Source: Flavobacteriales bacterium
Lineage (GTDB): Bacteria > Bacteroidota > Bacteroidia > Flavobacteriales_E > Vicingaceae
Direction of reading: 5' to 3'
NCBI GenBank assembly: GCA_905339165.1
Contig: CAJPFH010000025.1
Location: 27,236-91,235, forward strand
Length of the DNA: 64,000 bases
The notes under the pieces were generated by a model. That model made no database searches, was not told the DNA's origin, and worked only from the letters and a program-made list of their open reading frames with translations. Shown piece after piece: positions 61,409 to 64,000 of the stretch; within the stretch, counting starts at the first letter, position 1, and each line of letters starts with the position of its first letter. A program made the translations under genes and the position numbers.

Positions 61409-63196
61409 CTATTGCCAATTGTGGAATTGAAGTTTACTAAGGTGCTTATATACCCCCTCGTTTTTAGAAATTAATTCTTCGTGCGTGCCGGTTTCAATAA
61501 TTTTACCTTTGTCTATTACAATGATTTTATCGGCAAAGCGAATGGTAGATAAACGATGAGCAATAACAAATGAGGTTCTGTTTTGCATCAATTTATTTAA
61601 GGCATCTTGCACTAAACGCTCCGATTCGGAATCAAGCGAACTGGTGGCTTCATCTAACAGTAGAATAGCCGGATTTTTCAACACTGCTCGGGCTATTGCA
61701 ATGCGCTGGCGTTGCCCTCCGGAAAGCTGAATGCCTCTTTCTCCCACCAAGGTGTTATATTTTTCGGGAAAACTCATTATAAATTCGTGTGCATTCGCAT
61801 TTTGGGCGGCCTCAATCATTTCCTCTTCGGTAGCATCGGGTTTTCCGTATAATATGTTTTCTTTTATACTTCCACCAAAGAGCAACACATCCTGGGGCAC
61901 AATGGCCATCTGTTTCCGTAAGAAGTTTAAGGAATAGGTAGAACTATCTTTACCATCAAATAAAATTTTTCCGGAATCAGGGTTATAAAAGCGAAGTACC
62001 AAAGAAACTAATGTGGATTTTCCTGATCCGCTAGGCCCAACAATAGCAATGGTTTCTCCTTTTTTTACTTCAAAATTTATGTCATTTAAAACCGATGTCT
62101 CTTTTCTTGATGGATAAGAAAAAGAAACATGGTGAAAGGACACGTTTCCTTCTAATGGAGTGTAAGTGATATTTTCGTTTGCCGAAATATTTTCAGGAGT
62201 GCTGTCAATAATGTCAAACACTCTTTCAGTTGCACCTACGGCTTTTTGTATTTGAGCATATTGCTCTGAAATACCCCCAATAGATGCACCAATGAAAATA
62301 GTATAGAGTATAAATTTCACTAGTTCGTCTTGTGTTAATTCCCCTGCATTTTGAAGTTTTACCGCATACCAAACCAGTAAAATGATTGCCCCAAACAAGC
62401 AAAAAATAATGAAAGAGAAGAAAGCTCCTCTTGCTTTACCGCCTTTTATAGCAATATCTTTTACTTTGTTTGTGCTGTGGTTATAGCGTAAAATTTCAAA
62501 CCATTCGTTCGTAAACGCTTTTACATTGGCAATGCCTTGTAATGTTTCCCCCACAATATTGTTCGATTCGGCAACCATATCCTGAGCTTGTTTAGAAAGT
62601 TTGCGTATGTATTTGCCAAATAAAACAGCAATAATGGCTACCACCGGAACGGTTGCCAACATAAATACAGATAGTTTAACAGAGGTTATAAAAATGGCAA
62701 CGATACCCCCTATGATGATGATAATTTGTCTGAGAAATTCGGCAATATTGGTAGTAAAAGTGTCTTGAATCTGACTAATATCTGCGGCAATTCTACTATT
62801 CAGTTCTCCTACTTTTCTTTGGGAAAAGAACGACATGGGCATTTTAATAAGATTGGAATATGCCGACTGACGTATGGCTGCTAACATGTTTTCTGTAACA
62901 GAAACAAACAGTACAACCCTAAAATAAGAAGCCACCGATTGTATAGCAAAAACAAAGAGAAGAATAATACCAATTTTATTTATTTCGCTGTTGGATAGTT
63001 CGGCCGATTTAATCAAATCACCCATTAATTTAGGAAATGCAAGAGCGGTTGCTCCGGTAACACCCAAAAAAAACAAGCCGAGTATAAATTTCCACCGCAG
63101 TGGTTTTATGAAGGAAAAAAGTCGAAATGTTTTTGCAAGGTTTTCTTTAGAAAGTTTTGCTTTAGGTAACTCCTCCTTATTTGATTTTTTTGCCAA
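61409..63196 (-). CDS. ABC exporter, fused membrane and ATPase domains (MsbA-like)
   Basis: Type IV ABC exporter half-transporter of 595 residues. Membrane domain (about 30-310) with six helices; ATPase domain (about 340-590) with Walker A VGPSGSGKST, Q-loop PQDVLLFGG, signature LSGGQRQR, Walker B ILLLDEATSSLDSESE and H-loop AHRLST. The start is a TTG at 63196 (MAKKSNKEELP); an in-frame stop lies a few codons upstream and no ATG precedes the membrane domain. Promoter at 63216-63247. Confidence 0.92.
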   Translation of the reverse strand: MAKKSNKEELPKAKLSKENLAKTFRLFSFIKPLRWKFILGLFFLGVTGATALAFPKLMGDLIKSAELSNSEINKIGIILLFVFAIQSVASYFRVVLFVSVTENMLAAIRQSAYSNLIKMPMSFFSQRKVGELNSRIAADISQIQDTFTTNIAEFLRQIIIIIGGIVAIFITSVKLSVFMLATVPVVAIIAVLFGKYIRKLSKQAQDMVAESNNIVGETLQGIANVKAFTNEWFEILRYNHSTNKVKDIAIKGGKARGAFFSFIIFCLFGAIILLVWYAVKLQNAGELTQDELVKFILYTIFIGASIGGISEQYAQIQKAVGATERVFDIIDSTPENISANENITYTPLEGNVSFHHVSFSYPSRKETSVLNDINFEVKKGETIAIVGPSGSGKSTLVSLVLRFYNPDSGKILFDGKDSSTYSLNFLRKQMAIVPQDVLLFGGSIKENILYGKPDATEEEMIEAAQNANAHEFIMSFPEKYNTLVGERGIQLSGGQRQRIAIARAVLKNPAILLLDEATSSLDSESERLVQDALNKLMQNRTSFVIAHRLSTIRFADKIIVIDKGKIIETGTHEELISKNEGVYKHLSKLQFHNWQ

Positions 63197-63215
63197 TATT
63201 TTCTATGATTTGTGG

Positions 63216-63247
63216 CAAAAATAGAATTATTATTTTTATCATTGCAA
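63216..63247 (-). promoter_or_regulatory. Promoter of the ABC exporter gene
   Basis: On the minus strand, TTG (63247-63245), 21 nt, then TATTTTTG (63223-63216); about 20 nt upstream of the TTG start. Confidence 0.65.
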
Positions 63248-63307
63248 CTATTAAGATAATTGAATCGTCTTAAAGCGAAATATAGAATTTAATACTATTA
63301 ACCTAAT

Positions 63308-64000
63308 ATGCCAGTACACATGAAAAACAAATTTTTAATTATCATTATTAGCCTTACCGTTTTCTTTTCAGGAAGTTCAAAGTGGGCTCAGGCCCAATAT
63401 TCTACTCAGGGTCAAGATTTTTGGTTTTCTTTTATGCCAAACATTGGAGCTGCTACTGCAATGGTTTCCATTACCTGCGATGTAAATACTTCAGGCGTTA
63501 TTTCTATGCCCGGGCAAGGTTGGACACAAAATTTTACAGTTACGCAAAATACCACTACCCAAATTACTATACCGAACATGTACAATCCTATTGTTACATT
63601 GAACCAAACAATACAGCCGCAAGCTATACACATTATAGCAAATGATCCGGTAAGCGTTTACGCATTTAACGACCAGGCATATACCACAGATGCTACTATT
63701 ATTTTACCCACACCTGTATTAGGAAATGAGTATTATATAACTACTTACGAACCATTGGCTTCTGTTCGTTCAGGCTTGCTTATAGTAGGGGCAGAAAATA
63801 ATTCTATCATATCTATAACCCCTTCACAAACCACGCAAGGCGGAAATCCACCCGGAGTGCCCTTTAATATTACCTTAAATCAGGGCGAAACATACTTGGT
63901 ACAAGGAAATTCCTGCCAAAACTTAAGTTGCGATTTAAGCGGCACCTTGGTATCTTCTTTAAACAACGGAGGAAACGGAAAAAACTTTGCCGTATTCGGA
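63308..64000 (+). CDS. IgGFc-binding-like secreted protein (3' end outside window)
   Basis: Open from 63308 to the window edge, 231 residues so far. A signal peptide (about 5-30) is followed by GQDFWFSFMPN and many beta-strands (TQITIPNM, VSVYAFNDQAY, LGNEYYITTYEP, LNQGETYLVQG), which resemble the IgGFc-binding N-terminal domain found in large Bacteroidota surface proteins. An in-frame ATG at 63320 is an equal alternative start and gives a cleaner signal peptide. Ligand and sorting domain are not visible. Confidence 0.78.
   Translation, partial: MPVHMKNKFLIIIISLTVFFSGSSKWAQAQYSTQGQDFWFSFMPNIGAATAMVSITCDVNTSGVISMPGQGWTQNFTVTQNTTTQITIPNMYNPIVTLNQTIQPQAIHIIANDPVSVYAFNDQAYTTDATIILPTPVLGNEYYITTYEPLASVRSGLLIVGAENNSIISITPSQTTQGGNPPGVPFNITLNQGETYLVQGNSCQNLSCDLSGTLVSSLNNGGNGKNFAVFG

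Overview
The window is a piece of an AT-rich chromosome from a member of the Bacteroidota, most likely an aerobic or facultatively aerobic, surface-active (gliding-type) lineage. Evidence: type IX secretion (T9SS) cargo with both kinds of C-terminal sorting domain, a PorP/SprF-family protein, a PorE-like OmpA protein, CHU_C/gliding-motility C-termini, DUF4199 and DUF2147 proteins, a FecA-like TonB receptor with a carboxypeptidase-like N-terminal domain, and promoters of the Bacteroidota type (TTG, about 20 nt, then TAnnTTTG). No insertion sequence, prophage, integrase, CRISPR array or rRNA was seen. Gene density is high, no gene-free stretch exceeds 300 nt, and the genes look intact apart from the two cut by the window edges.

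Layout. 1-825: 5' part of a CotH-kinase-family secreted protein. 901-3750: cytidine deaminase, then pyruvate dehydrogenase E1 alpha and E2. 3766-14069: a cell-surface island with two T9SS type A cargo proteins on the minus strand and, divergently, an operon of a PKD-rich adhesin with a gliding-type C-terminus, a PorP/SprF protein and a TPR/PD40/OmpA protein. 14157-24568: saccharopine dehydrogenase-like protein, DUF423 protein, TPR/SpoIIE phosphatase, YchF, MoxR, a SurA pair, flavin reductase and a dihaem cytochrome c. 24584-24784: tRNA-Arg(CCG) and initiator tRNA-fMet. 24899-27527: era, der and a DUF2147 protein. 27530-30742: Cys/Met-type PLP enzyme, an RCC1-repeat surface protein and a small unknown gene.

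30825-36746: aerobic phenylacetyl-CoA degradation genes, with paaABCD and paaG on the plus strand and paaE, followed by a beta-CASP RNase, divergent. 36836-40417: small unknown protein, SulP anion transporter, beta carbonic anhydrase and a universal stress protein. 40650-46203: second surface locus with a SPOR-like protein, a 1260-residue SprB-repeat adhesin and a beta-barrel protein. 46200-50664: futalosine-pathway menaquinone genes mqnB and mqnD, a 6-pyruvoyl-tetrahydropterin synthase/QueD homologue, folE, a YugP-like protease and fabD. 50674-54053: TonB receptor and glutathione peroxidase. 54103-58541: cytochrome c maturation operon ccmBCDEF, with a CcmE of the CxxxY type. 58555-58650: the small SRP RNA on the minus strand, in a gap that has no protein gene. 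58725-63196: DUF4199 protein, two glycosyltransferases and an MsbA-like ABC exporter. 63308-64000: start of an IgGFc-binding-like secreted protein.

How it fits together. Menaquinone synthesis, c-type cytochrome assembly, a dihaem cytochrome and an oxygen-dependent phenylacetate pathway point to respiratory metabolism. Two unlinked surface loci carry large adhesins that share a cysteine-bearing N-terminal module of unknown function. These loci, the CcmE variant and the unannotated SRP RNA are the parts most worth a second look. Most of the remaining genes are ordinary core functions.
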